From positions 1 through 5,584 of the forward strand of contig QGUL01000137.1 of the NCBI GenBank assembly GCA_003242425.1: DNA of 5,584 nt. The letters run 5' to 3'. Positions 1-5,584 of this stretch are shown in pieces (the stretch's first letter is position 1; each line of letters opens with the position of its first letter). Source of the stretch: Pseudomonadota bacterium (GTDB lineage Bacteria > Pseudomonadota > Gammaproteobacteria > Burkholderiales > SG8-39). Under the pieces are notes generated by a model. It did not search any database. It was not told the origin of the DNA and saw nothing but the letters and a program-made list of their open reading frames with translations. A program made the translations under genes and the position numbers.

Positions 1-75
1 CCGGATGAGTGGGCCGGCGCCAAGGGGAAGGTGGCCGCGGTCCGGCTGCACGGGTTTCACGGGAAGGCCAAAGAG
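1..75 (-). pseudogene. lplT: Out-of-frame continuation of lplT, running off the window edge
   Basis: Read on the - strand with codons ending at bases 1-3, this stretch encodes LFGLPVKPVQPDRGH followed by LPLGAG. From memory, LplT homologues have at this place something like GFFVVPMNALLQHRGH followed by VLLGAG. The RGH and LGAG blocks and the spacing match. Adding one base near 73/74 restores a continuous frame (GFFGLPV...). So a one-base loss, plus several Leu-to-Pro-like changes, sits in the last ~75 bases. This can be a real pseudogene lesion or poor sequence at a contig end. The remaining C-terminal helices lie outside the window. Confidence 0.6.
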
Positions 76-1079
76 CCGGGCAAGCCGCCCACCGGGATCA
101 TGGGCGGAATCGCCGCCCAGACGTTGGTGACGAACACCATGGAAATGACGATCAGGCCCATGGCGATGCCCAGCGGCAGCACCGTGACCGAGCGCTTGAG
201 GGGGACCATCTTGGCGGCGAGCACCGCGCCGGCGGCGATGCCGATCGCGACCACCCCTTGCAGCATGGTGGCCTGGGAGAGGGGGTAGTTCAGCGCCTGC
301 TGCGCCCATTCCAGCACGATGAACTGCAGGGTCGCGCCCGCGCCCCAGAACAGCGTGGTCGTGGCGAGCGAGATCTGCCCCAGCTTGTCGCGCCACAGCA
401 GGCTGAAGCAGTGCGAGAAGTCGCGCACCAGGTAGATCGGATTCTTGTGCGGCACGTGGTGATCCACGCCGGTGTCCGGGATGTAGAGGTTGATCACCGC
501 TGCGGCGATGTAGGACAGGGAAATGAACAGGATCGCGCCCTCGGCCGGGCTGTCGATGAGCGGCAGGCCGAGGGCGAGCAACTGGCCCGAGACGGTCTCG
601 CTCACCAGCGCGCCACCCAGCAGCGTGCCGAGGATGATCGAGGCGATGGTGAGTCCTTCGATCCAGCCGTTGGCGGCCACGAGCTGCTGCGGCGGCAGCA
701 GCTCGGTCAGGATGCCGTACTTGGCCGGCGAATAGGCGGCGGCGCCCACGCCCACCACAGCGTACGCGATCAGCACCGTCAGATAGGGCGACCAGCCCGG
801 CGCGGTGAGGTATTCGTAGAAGAACAGCATGGCGCAGCCGACGATCTTCACCAGGTTGGTGATGAACATCACCCGGCCCTTGGGCATCGAATCGGCGAAC
901 GCCCCCACGAAGGGCGACAGCACCACGTAGGAAATGGTGAAGAAGAATTTCAGGAGCGGCACCATCCAGGCGGGGCCGGAGAGCTGCATCAGGAGCTGAA
1001 TGGCGGCGATGAGCAGCGCATTGTCGGCGAGCGACGAAAAAAACTGCGCCGCCATGATGGTGTAGAAACCGCGTTTCAT
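57..1079 (-). CDS. lplT: Lysophospholipid transporter LplT (MFS), incomplete: frameshifted near its 3' end
   Basis: This is a major facilitator superfamily membrane protein of the LplT type. The family flips lysophospholipids, chiefly lysophosphatidylethanolamine, across the inner membrane for re-acylation. The N-terminus (MKRGFYTIMAAQFFSSLADN) is the typical family start, with the ADN motif at residues 18-20 in the first membrane helix. An MFS motif A-like loop, GAFADSMPKGR, lies at residues 59-69. Long hydrophobic stretches follow through residue ~325. The frame stops after 340 residues, while E. coli LplT has about 397 and twelve helices, so the last helices are missing. The final ten residues do not fit the family, but the next bases fit in another frame (see the entry at 1-75). 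The ATG at 1077-1079 has no clear Shine-Dalgarno; I keep it because of the family N-terminus. The gene is divergent from the LysR gene. Family call is firm; whether the gene is truly broken is open. Confidence 0.9.
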   Translation of the reverse strand: MKRGFYTIMAAQFFSSLADNALLIAAIQLLMQLSGPAWMVPLLKFFFTISYVVLSPFVGAFADSMPKGRVMFITNLVKIVGCAMLFFYEYLTAPGWSPYLTVLIAYAVVGVGAAAYSPAKYGILTELLPPQQLVAANGWIEGLTIASIILGTLLGGALVSETVSGQLLALGLPLIDSPAEGAILFISLSYIAAAVINLYIPDTGVDHHVPHKNPIYLVRDFSHCFSLLWRDKLGQISLATTTLFWGAGATLQFIVLEWAQQALNYPLSQATMLQGVVAIGIAAGAVLAAKMVPLKRSVTVLPLGIAMGLIVISMVFVTNVWAAIPPMIPVGGLPGSLAFP

Positions 1080-1087
1080 CGATTTGT

Positions 1088-1115
1088 AAGGGCCGGAGCC
1101 CTTCGGCCGGGGCTC
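1088..1115 (-). other. Overlapping alternative stem-loops in the presumed lplT leader
   Basis: Three short dyads share bases here: AAGGGC (1088-1093) with GCCCTT (1098-1103), GGCCG (1091-1095) with CGGCC (1104-1108), and GAGCCC (1096-1101) with GGGCTC (1110-1115). They cannot all form together. They fall between the presumed lplT transcription start and its ATG. There is no run of T in either direction, so this is not a standard intrinsic terminator. A role in lplT expression is only a guess; GC-rich sequence forms such dyads easily. Confidence 0.35.
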
Positions 1116-1135
1116 TTCTGGGGAAAAGGCGCTGC

Positions 1136-1144
1136 TTTATACCA
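1136..1144 (-). promoter_or_regulatory. Candidate extended -10 promoter for lplT
   Basis: On the - strand this reads TGGTATAAA, an extended -10 element (TGn followed by TATAAA, 5 of 6 to consensus). Transcription would begin near 1129, giving a leader of about 50 bases before the lplT ATG. No good -35 lies 17 bases upstream; a TTGACG at 1166-1171 is too far (24-base spacer). Placement is inference. Confidence 0.4.
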
Positions 1145-1159
1145 CGCTCTCCCAGCCGC

Positions 1160-1210
1160 ATCGACCGTCAACAAAAGAACGCCTCGCGGCGGTGCATGGG
1201 GCCGGTCGAT
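1160..1210. repeat. Spaced 8-bp inverted repeat in the divergent intergenic region
   Basis: ATCGACCG at 1160-1167 and CGGTCGAT at 1203-1210 are perfect inverted copies. Their centres are 43 bp apart, about four helical turns. The right arm touches the -35 of the + strand promoter, and the left arm overlaps the TTGACG box on the other strand. A pair of operator half-sites is possible, but one 8-bp match in a 220-bp region can occur by chance. Confidence 0.3.
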
Positions 1211-1238
1211 TGTCCAGGTCGGAAATGAGACCTATAAG
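1210..1238 (+). promoter_or_regulatory. Sigma70-type promoter for the LysR gene and possibly alr-radA-thiD
   Basis: A -35-like TTGTCC (1210-1215, 4 of 6 to consensus) and a -10-like TATAAG (1233-1238, 5 of 6) are separated by 17 bases, the preferred spacing. Transcription would start near 1245, leaving a leader of about 55 bases before the ATG at 1300. This stretch is AT-richer than its surroundings. A second -10-like TATGAT lies at 1258-1263 but lacks a good -35. A short dyad, ATGA (1225-1228) with TCAT (1243-1246), straddles the -10 and could be an operator half-site pair; LysR regulators commonly repress their own promoter. Confidence 0.5.
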
Positions 1239-1299
1239 TTAGTCATCCGACCCGATTTATGATTGAATAGCCCCCGTCGCCGGTTTCAGCTCGAAAGAT

Positions 1300-2202
1300 A
1301 TGGCCGATCGCAGACTCCAGGTCTTCCATGCCGTCGCGAAGCAGATGAGCTTCACCAAAGCCGCCGAGGTGCTGTTCATGACGCAGCCGGCGGTGACCTT
1401 CCAAATCAAACAGTTGGAGGAGCACTTCAACACCCGCCTGTTCGAGCGCGGGCACGGCAAGATATCGCTCACGCCGGCGGGCGAGGTGGTGCTCGAATAT
1501 GCCGAGCGGATTCTTTCGCTGTCGGCGGAACTGGAGACGCGGCTGCGCGAAATGACCGGCCGCCTGTCCGGCCCGCTGCTGATCGGCGCCAGCATGACCA
1601 TCGCCGAATTCCTGCTGCCGCGCGTGCTCGGCCAGTTCAAGTCGCAGTATCCGGACGTGCAGGCCAAGCTCACGGTGGCGAACTCGGAAGCGATCGAAAG
1701 CCGCGTCGCCGAACACACCCTCGACATCGGCCTGATCGAAGCGACCTCCCACCACAACTCGCTGGTGACCGAGGTCTGCTGCGAGGACGAGCTGCAGGTG
1801 GTGGTCGCGCCCGGCCATCCGCTCGCCAAGGAGAAGGCGCTCACGCCGCAACAGCTGAAGGAGCATCCCTTCATCATCCGCGAGACGGGCTCCGGGACGC
1901 GGCAGTACACCGACCTCTATTTCAAGAACGCCGGCATGTCGACCAGCGACCTCAAGATCGTGATGGAGCTCGGCAGCTCCGAATCGGTCAAGGGCGTGGT
2001 CAGCACCGGACTGGGCTATTCGATCCTGTCGCGGCTCACGGTGGCCAAGGAGCTGAAGCTGGGCGAGCTGGTGGCGGTCCCCCTGCAGCCGCGCCTGCAG
2101 CGTTCGCTGTCGCTGATCTATCCGAAGGAGCGTTTCCGCTCGCGGCTGATCAATACCTTCATCGAGTTCGCCAAGACGCAGCTCAAGGACTTCAAAGCCT
2201 GA
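1300..2202 (+). CDS. LysR-type transcriptional regulator, CysL/YeiE-like
   Basis: This is a 300-residue protein of normal LysR length. The N-terminal winged helix-turn-helix spans residues ~4-63: FHAVAKQMSFTKAAEVLFMT is helix-turn-helix sequence, followed by QPAVTFQIKQLEE and the wing with LFERG and LTPAGE. A linker helix runs to ~88. The effector-binding domain, ~90-295, has the marks of the CysL-like group: GPLLIGASMTIAEFLLP, the NSEAIESRV stretch, DIGLIEA, RETGSGTR and ELGSSESVKGVVSTGLGYSILSR. Relatives control sulfur or anion metabolism genes (CysL in Bacillus, YeiE in enterics), but the effector and targets here cannot be read. ATG 1300 is the only plausible start: an in-frame stop lies at 1264-1266, and the upstream GAAAG is a weak ribosome site. 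The gene stands divergent to lplT and 33 bp before alr, so either could be a target. Family call is firm, subgroup likely, target unknown. Confidence 0.93.
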   Translation: MADRRLQVFHAVAKQMSFTKAAEVLFMTQPAVTFQIKQLEEHFNTRLFERGHGKISLTPAGEVVLEYAERILSLSAELETRLREMTGRLSGPLLIGASMTIAEFLLPRVLGQFKSQYPDVQAKLTVANSEAIESRVAEHTLDIGLIEATSHHNSLVTEVCCEDELQVVVAPGHPLAKEKALTPQQLKEHPFIIRETGSGTRQYTDLYFKNAGMSTSDLKIVMELGSSESVKGVVSTGLGYSILSRLTVAKELKLGELVAVPLQPRLQRSLSLIYPKERFRSRLINTFIEFAKTQLKDFKA

Positions 2203-2204
2203 TT

Positions 2205-2235
2205 CGCCCGGGGGGCGTCCCGGGCGGAAACCGCC
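2205..2235 (+). promoter_or_regulatory. Two mutually exclusive stem-loops at the alr translation start
   Basis: CGCCCGGG (2205-2212) and CCCGGGCG (2219-2226) form a perfect 8-bp stem with a 6-base loop. GGCGG (2223-2227) and CCGCC (2231-2235) form a perfect 5-bp stem with an AAA loop that ends at the base before the alr ATG. The two stems share 2223-2226, so only one can form. The only purine-rich stretch that could serve as ribosome site (GGCGGAAA) is inside them. No T run follows, so a terminator after the LysR gene is unlikely. A damping effect on alr translation is inference. Confidence 0.5.
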
Positions 2236-3303
2236 ATGCCCAGACCCATCCGCGCCACCTTCGATCTGGACGCGTTGCGCGCCAACCTCGCGCTCACGCG
2301 CGCGAAAGTGGGACGCGCGCGCATCTGGGCGGTGGTCAAGGCCAACGCCTACGGCCACGGCCTGCTGCGCGCCGCACGCGCACTGGAGCAGGCCGACGGT
2401 TTCGCGCTCCTGGATCTGGACGACGCCGTAAGGCTGCGCGAGGCCGGATTCCGCCATCCGATCCTGTTGCTGGAAGGCTGTTTCGAACCGGGCGATCTGG
2501 CGGTCGCGGCCGAATACGGGCTCACGCCCGTGGTGCACTGCCTGCCGCAAATCGAGATGCTGGAGCTGTCCGGACTGCCGGTGCGGCTGCCCGTGCATCT
2601 GAAGCTCAACACCGGCATGAACCGGCTGGGCTTCGCCCTGAACGAATTCGCCCCCGCGCTGGAACGGCTGCAGCGCTGCACGGCCGTGGGCACGATCACG
2701 CTGATGACGCATTTCGCCGAAGCCGAGACCGCCGGCGTCAAGGAACCGCTGCAGGTCTTCGAGGCGGCGGCGAGCGGCATCGACGCGCCGCGCACGCTCG
2801 CCAATTCCGCCGCCATCCTGCGCTATCCGCAGACGCACGCCGACTGGGTGCGTCCGGGCATCATGCTCTACGGCTGTTCGCCGCTGCCCGACCAGAGCGC
2901 CGAGGCGATCGGCCTGCGTCCGGTGATGACGCTTTCGAGCGAAATCATTGCCGTGCAGACCCTGCAGCCGGGCGAGGGCACCGGCTACGGCCGGCTGTTC
3001 AAGGCCGAAAGCCCCACGCGCGTCGGCGTGGTGGCCTGCGGCTATGCCGACGGCTATCCGCGCCATGCGCCCACCGGCACGCCCGTGCTCGTCGCCGGCC
3101 GGCGCACGCGCCTGCTCGGCCGCGTATCCATGGACATGCTGGCGGTGGATCTCACGGACATTCCCGAGGCGGGCATCGGCACGCCGGTCACGCTCTGGGG
3201 CGAGGGCCTGTCCGCGGACGAGGTCGCCGCGGCTGCGGGGACCGTGAGCTACGAGCTGTTGTGCGCGCTCGCGCCGCGCGTGCCGCAGGTCGAGAAGAAT
3301 TGA
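2236..3303 (+). CDS. alr: Alanine racemase, PLP-dependent
   Basis: The enzyme interconverts L- and D-alanine in the cytoplasm and supplies D-alanine for peptidoglycan. It has 355 residues, the usual length. The N-terminal TIM-barrel holds the pyridoxal phosphate lysine K35 in VVKANAYGHG. KLNTGMNRLGF at 123-133 matches the family KxDTGMxRLG block; K123 and R130 correspond to the lysine that is carbamylated and the cofactor-contacting arginine in Geobacillus Alr. Asn replaces the common Asp at 125. The motifs NSAAIL (190-195) and RPGIMLYG (206-213) follow. The second catalytic base is Y251 in GTGYGRLF, and the C-terminal beta domain contains GYADGYPR and GRVSMDMLAVDLT. All key residues are present, so it should be active. 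ATG 2236 fits the family N-terminus. It lies 33 bp after the LysR gene and 2 bp before radA. Confidence 0.97.
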   Translation: MPRPIRATFDLDALRANLALTRAKVGRARIWAVVKANAYGHGLLRAARALEQADGFALLDLDDAVRLREAGFRHPILLLEGCFEPGDLAVAAEYGLTPVVHCLPQIEMLELSGLPVRLPVHLKLNTGMNRLGFALNEFAPALERLQRCTAVGTITLMTHFAEAETAGVKEPLQVFEAAASGIDAPRTLANSAAILRYPQTHADWVRPGIMLYGCSPLPDQSAEAIGLRPVMTLSSEIIAVQTLQPGEGTGYGRLFKAESPTRVGVVACGYADGYPRHAPTGTPVLVAGRRTRLLGRVSMDMLAVDLTDIPEAGIGTPVTLWGEGLSADEVAAAAGTVSYELLCALAPRVPQVEKN

Positions 3304-3305
3304 GC

Positions 3306-4664
3306 ATGGCCAAGGCGAAGAGCGTCTACAGCTGCAGCGAATGCGGCGGACAAAGCCCCAAGTGGCAGGGGCAGTGTCCGCATTGCGGCGGCTGGAACAC
3401 GCTGGTGGAAACGGTGGCCGAGCCGAACGGCGGACGCCGCTACAGCGGACTCGCCAAGGCTTCGAGCCTCACGCCGCTCGCAGACATCCGTGCCTCGCAG
3501 GCGCCGCGCATGCCCACCGGTGTGACGGAATTCGACCGCGTGCTGGGCGGGGGGCTCGTGCCCGGACAGGTGGCGCTGATCGGCGGCGATCCGGGCATCG
3601 GCAAGTCGACCCTGCTCCTGCAGGCGCTCGCCGCGATGTCGCGCACGCGCAAAGTCATTTACGTGAGCGGCGAGGAATCGGCCGAGCAGGTGGCGCTGCG
3701 AGCGGCCCGGCTGCAGCTCGAGACGGCCGCGGTCTCGCTGCTCGCGGAAATTCAGCTCGAGCGCATCGCCGCGACGCTTTCGGCCGAGAAGCCGGAGGTG
3801 GCGGTGATCGATTCGATCCAGACGCTCTATTCCGAGGCGCTGCAGTCCGCCCCGGGGTCGGTGGCGCAGGTGCGCGAATGCGCGGCGCAGCTCACGCGGC
3901 TGGCCAAGCAGAGCGGCATCACGCTCATCTTCGTCGGCCACGTCACCAAGGAAGGTTCGCTCGCCGGTCCGCGCGTGCTGGAGCACATCGTCGACACGGT
4001 GCTCTATTTCGAAGGCGATACGCAGTCGAGCTTCCGCCTGGTGCGCGCGTTCAAGAACCGCTTCGGGCCGGTGAACGAGCTGGGCGTGTTCGCGATGACG
4101 GAGAAGGGGCTGCGCGGCGTGTCGAATCCTTCCGCGCTGTTCCTGTCCGAATACCATGCGGGCGTGCCCGGCACCTGTGTGCTGGTGACGAACGAAGGCA
4201 CGCGGCCGCTGCTGGTCGAAGTGCAGGCGCTGGTCGATACCGCGCACGGCATGAATCCGCGCCGGCTGGCGCAGGGGCTGGACCAGAACCGGCTGGCGAT
4301 GCTGCTCGCGGTCCTGCACCGGCACGCGGGCGTGGCCTGCCACGACCAGGACGTTTTCATCAACGCGGTGGGCGGGGTGCGCATCACCGAGCCGGCGGCG
4401 GATCTGGCCGTGGCGCTGGCGGTGGTGTCCTCGTTCCGCAACCGCGCGCTGCCGGAAAAACTGGTCGTATTCGGCGAGATCGGTCTGGCGGGGGAGGTGC
4501 GTCCTGCGCCGCGCGGCCAGGAACGGCTGCGCGAAGCGGCCAATCTCGGCTTCACCCGCGCGCTGGTGCCGCGCGCCAATCTGCCGAAGCAACGCATCGA
4601 AGGGCTGGAAGCGATCGCGATCGAGCGGCTGAGCGACGCGCTGGAACAGCTCAACCGCTTCTAG
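3306..4664 (+). CDS. radA: DNA repair/recombination protein RadA (Sms)
   Basis: RadA is a RecA-like hexameric ATPase that promotes branch migration and processing of recombination intermediates. The 452 residues match the family (E. coli, 460). An N-terminal C4 zinc finger has C10, C13, C24 and C27 (YSCSECG and GQCPHCGGWN). The ATPase core has Walker A GGDPGIGKST at 93-102, the SGEES block near 121-125 and Walker B VAVIDS at 165-170. The RadA hallmark KNRFG is at 250-254. From ~290 to the end is the Lon-protease-like scaffold domain (LVEVQALVD, GLDQNRLAMLLAVL, FINAVGG, FGEIGLAGEVRP). ATG 3306 is chosen because it opens directly with the zinc-finger leader MAKAKSVYSCSECG; the same frame stays open far upstream, but that sequence is alr and LysR coding DNA. 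The alr TGA is two bases before this ATG, so translational coupling is likely. A GAGAAG-like ribosome site lies within the alr end. Confidence 0.97.
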   Translation: MAKAKSVYSCSECGGQSPKWQGQCPHCGGWNTLVETVAEPNGGRRYSGLAKASSLTPLADIRASQAPRMPTGVTEFDRVLGGGLVPGQVALIGGDPGIGKSTLLLQALAAMSRTRKVIYVSGEESAEQVALRAARLQLETAAVSLLAEIQLERIAATLSAEKPEVAVIDSIQTLYSEALQSAPGSVAQVRECAAQLTRLAKQSGITLIFVGHVTKEGSLAGPRVLEHIVDTVLYFEGDTQSSFRLVRAFKNRFGPVNELGVFAMTEKGLRGVSNPSALFLSEYHAGVPGTCVLVTNEGTRPLLVEVQALVDTAHGMNPRRLAQGLDQNRLAMLLAVLHRHAGVACHDQDVFINAVGGVRITEPAADLAVALAVVSSFRNRALPEKLVVFGEIGLAGEVRPAPRGQERLREAANLGFTRALVPRANLPKQRIEGLEAIAIERLSDALEQLNRF

Positions 4665-4672
4665 CCGCTTCG

Positions 4673-4686
4673 CCGTATCGATACGG
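4673..4686. promoter_or_regulatory. Perfect 14-bp palindrome between radA and thiD, overlapping the thiD ribosome site
   Basis: CCGTATCGATACGG is a perfect palindrome centred on ATCGAT, in the 32-bp gap between the radA stop and the thiD start. Its last two G residues are part of the thiD Shine-Dalgarno (GGGGGA, 4685-4690). As DNA it could bind a dimeric regulator; as RNA it could form a 5-bp stem with a UCGA loop that partly hides the ribosome site. There is no T run and no good promoter box. It does not resemble a TPP riboswitch, which needs far more sequence. Confidence 0.4.
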
Positions 4687-4696
4687 GGGACGCAAC

Positions 4697-5521
4697 GTGG
4701 AACGCATTCCCAACATTCTTGCCATTGCCGGCGTCGATCCTTCGGGCGGCGCCGGCATCCTCGCCGACGTCAAAGCCATCAGCGCCAACGGCGGCTATGC
4801 CTGCGCGGTGATCGCCGCGCTGACCGCGCAGAGCACACAAGGGGTGACCGGCATCGAAGCCGTGCGGCCGGATTTCATCCGCCTGCAGCTCGACACGCTG
4901 TTTGAGGATGTGCGCATCGACGCGGTGAAGATCGGCATGCTGGGCGCGGCGCCGGCGATCGAAGCGGTGGCCGACCGGCTCGTCGCCTGGAAGCCGCCGC
5001 GTATCGTGCTCGATCCGGTGATGGTGGCGCGCAGCGGCGACGTGCTGCTGGACCGCAAGGACGTGGGCGTGCTGCGCGAAACGATGCTGCCGCTTGCCGT
5101 CGTCATGACGCCGAACCGCATCGAAGCCGGGCTGCTGCTCGAAGCGACGCCGGCGGAGAATCTGCGCGACCTGCGCCGGCAGGCGGAGAAGCTGCGCAAC
5201 CTCATGGCCCACGACGGCCAGCGCTGGGTCTATCTCAAGGGCTCGCGCATGCCGGGCGGCGATGCCGTCGACCTGCTGCACGACGGCGACAAGATGATCG
5301 AGCTGCCGGGTTCGCACATCGAGACGCGGAACACCCACGGCACGGGCTGCACCCTGTCTTCCGCGCTCGCGACGCTGTTGCCGCAACGGCCGGACGTGCC
5401 CAGCGCGGCGCGCGAGGCCAAAGCCTATGTCACGCGCGCCATCGAAAACGCCGACGCGCTGCAGGTCGGCAGGGGCAACGGCCCCGTACACCACTTCTTC
5501 GCGCTGCGGCGTTCCGCCTAA
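4697..5521 (+). CDS. thiD: Hydroxymethylpyrimidine / phosphomethylpyrimidine kinase ThiD
   Basis: ThiD phosphorylates 4-amino-5-hydroxymethyl-2-methylpyrimidine and then its monophosphate, giving HMP-PP for coupling to the thiazole by ThiE. The protein has 274 residues, the usual size for a stand-alone ThiD, with a ribokinase-like fold. The N-terminal block AGVDPSGGAGILADVKA begins at residue 11 and is followed by ALTAQSTQGV. DAVKIGMLG is near 75 and VLDPVMVARSGD near 107-118. The anion-hole block THGTGCTLSSALAT has G215, G217 and the conserved C218. No ThiE domain is fused. The start is GTG 4697: it gives the family N-terminus (ERIPNILAIAGVDPSGG), has GGGGGA six bases upstream, and no in-frame ATG competes before the conserved block. 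Val replaces the more usual Ser or Thr at residue 13. The gene follows radA by 32 bp; no other thiamine gene is in the window. Confidence 0.95.
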   Translation: MERIPNILAIAGVDPSGGAGILADVKAISANGGYACAVIAALTAQSTQGVTGIEAVRPDFIRLQLDTLFEDVRIDAVKIGMLGAAPAIEAVADRLVAWKPPRIVLDPVMVARSGDVLLDRKDVGVLRETMLPLAVVMTPNRIEAGLLLEATPAENLRDLRRQAEKLRNLMAHDGQRWVYLKGSRMPGGDAVDLLHDGDKMIELPGSHIETRNTHGTGCTLSSALATLLPQRPDVPSAAREAKAYVTRAIENADALQVGRGNGPVHHFFALRRSA

Positions 5522-5531
5522 GCCAGACAAA

Positions 5532-5543
5532 GCGCCGCGGCGC
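5532..5543. repeat. 12-bp GC palindrome after thiD
   Basis: GCGCCGCGGCGC, ten bases after the thiD stop, is a perfect palindrome. As RNA it gives only a 4-bp stem with a CGCG loop and no T run follows, so it is not a convincing terminator. In such GC-rich sequence it may be chance. Confidence 0.3.
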
Positions 5544-5568
5544 GGAGCCCCGTGCCCCCGCCCTGTCC

Positions 5569-5574
5569 TATAAA
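5569..5574 (+). promoter_or_regulatory. Possible -10 box for a gene beyond the window
   Basis: TATAAA lies in the only AT-richer stretch after thiD. No matching -35 is seen 16-18 bases upstream (the sequence there is C-rich). If it is a promoter, it serves a + strand gene that begins outside this window. Confidence 0.2.
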
Positions 5575-5584
5575 ACACACTCAC

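Noticed and set aside
9..1262. A 417-codon + strand open frame antisense to lplT.
   Set aside because: Its translation is an Arg/Gly/His/Gln-rich shadow of lplT codons; the - strand frame encodes a clear membrane transporter.
1259..1270. A three-codon micro-ORF (Met-Ile-Glu-stop) in the leader of the LysR gene.
   Set aside because: No ribosome site precedes it, and ATG...TAG strings of this size arise often by chance.
2205..2226. The strong GC hairpin after the LysR gene as an intrinsic terminator.
   Set aside because: No T run follows; the stem lies directly at the alr start. I list it as a possible translational element.
1243..3066. A 607-codon - strand open frame antisense to the LysR and alr genes.
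   Set aside because: Composition (His, Arg, Gln, Gly-rich) is typical of antisense frames in GC-rich genes. The + strand genes are clear, and no start signal or family motif is seen.
1263..3305. A long open + strand frame that runs into radA and could make RadA a 1133-residue fusion.
   Set aside because: The sequence before 3306 is the out-of-frame reading of the LysR and alr genes: Arg/Ala/Gly-rich, with no family resemblance. RadA starts normally at 3306 behind the alr stop.
3249..4592. A 447-codon - strand open frame antisense to radA, and the similar one at 4661-5584 antisense to thiD.
   Set aside because: Both are low-stop shadows caused by GC-rich codon use in radA and thiD; neither carries recognisable domains.
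4655..4671. Direct repeat CCGCTTC at 4655-4661 and 4665-4671 around the radA stop.
   Set aside because: Only two 7-base copies, one inside coding sequence; no sign of function or of a duplication target site.
4665..4696. A TPP riboswitch before thiD.
   Set aside because: The gap is only 32 bases and shows no thi-box sequence; a TPP riboswitch needs roughly 100 bases.

Overview
This 5.6-kb, GC-rich window looks like ordinary chromosome from a betaproteobacterium, for example a Nitrosomonadales- or Rhodocyclales-like lineage. The placement rests on protein character and on the gene order lplT / alr / radA, which I recall from that class; no database search was done. The window holds four complete genes on the + strand and one incomplete gene on the - strand. 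I see no mobile element, CRISPR array, tRNA, rRNA or defence system.

Layout: (1) 1-1079, - strand: lplT, an MFS lysophospholipid transporter. It runs cleanly to about residue 325, then meets a stop at 57-59. The last ~75 bases carry the rest of the family sequence in another frame with many changes, so the gene is frameshifted and cut by the window edge. (2) 1080-1299: a 220-bp divergent intergenic region with a good sigma70-type promoter for the + strand, an extended -10 candidate for lplT, and short dyads. (3) 1300-2202: a LysR-type regulator of the CysL/YeiE-like group. (4) 2236-3303: alr, alanine racemase, preceded by two mutually exclusive stem-loops that cover its start region. (5) 3306-4664: radA, two bases after the alr stop. 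(6) 4697-5521: thiD, from a GTG codon behind a strong Shine-Dalgarno that overlaps a perfect 14-bp palindrome. (7) 5522-5584: a short tail with a GC palindrome and a TATAAA box.

The four + strand genes are separated by 33, 2 and 32 bp and could form one transcription unit read from the promoter near 1210-1238. Their jobs are mostly unrelated: D-alanine for peptidoglycan, recombinational repair and thiamine pyrimidine phosphorylation, under or beside a LysR regulator. lplT and alr share a cell-envelope theme. The most useful observations are the damaged lplT end, which may be a contig-end artefact, and the small dyads in the alr and thiD translation-start regions. I did not find a convincing new biological system.
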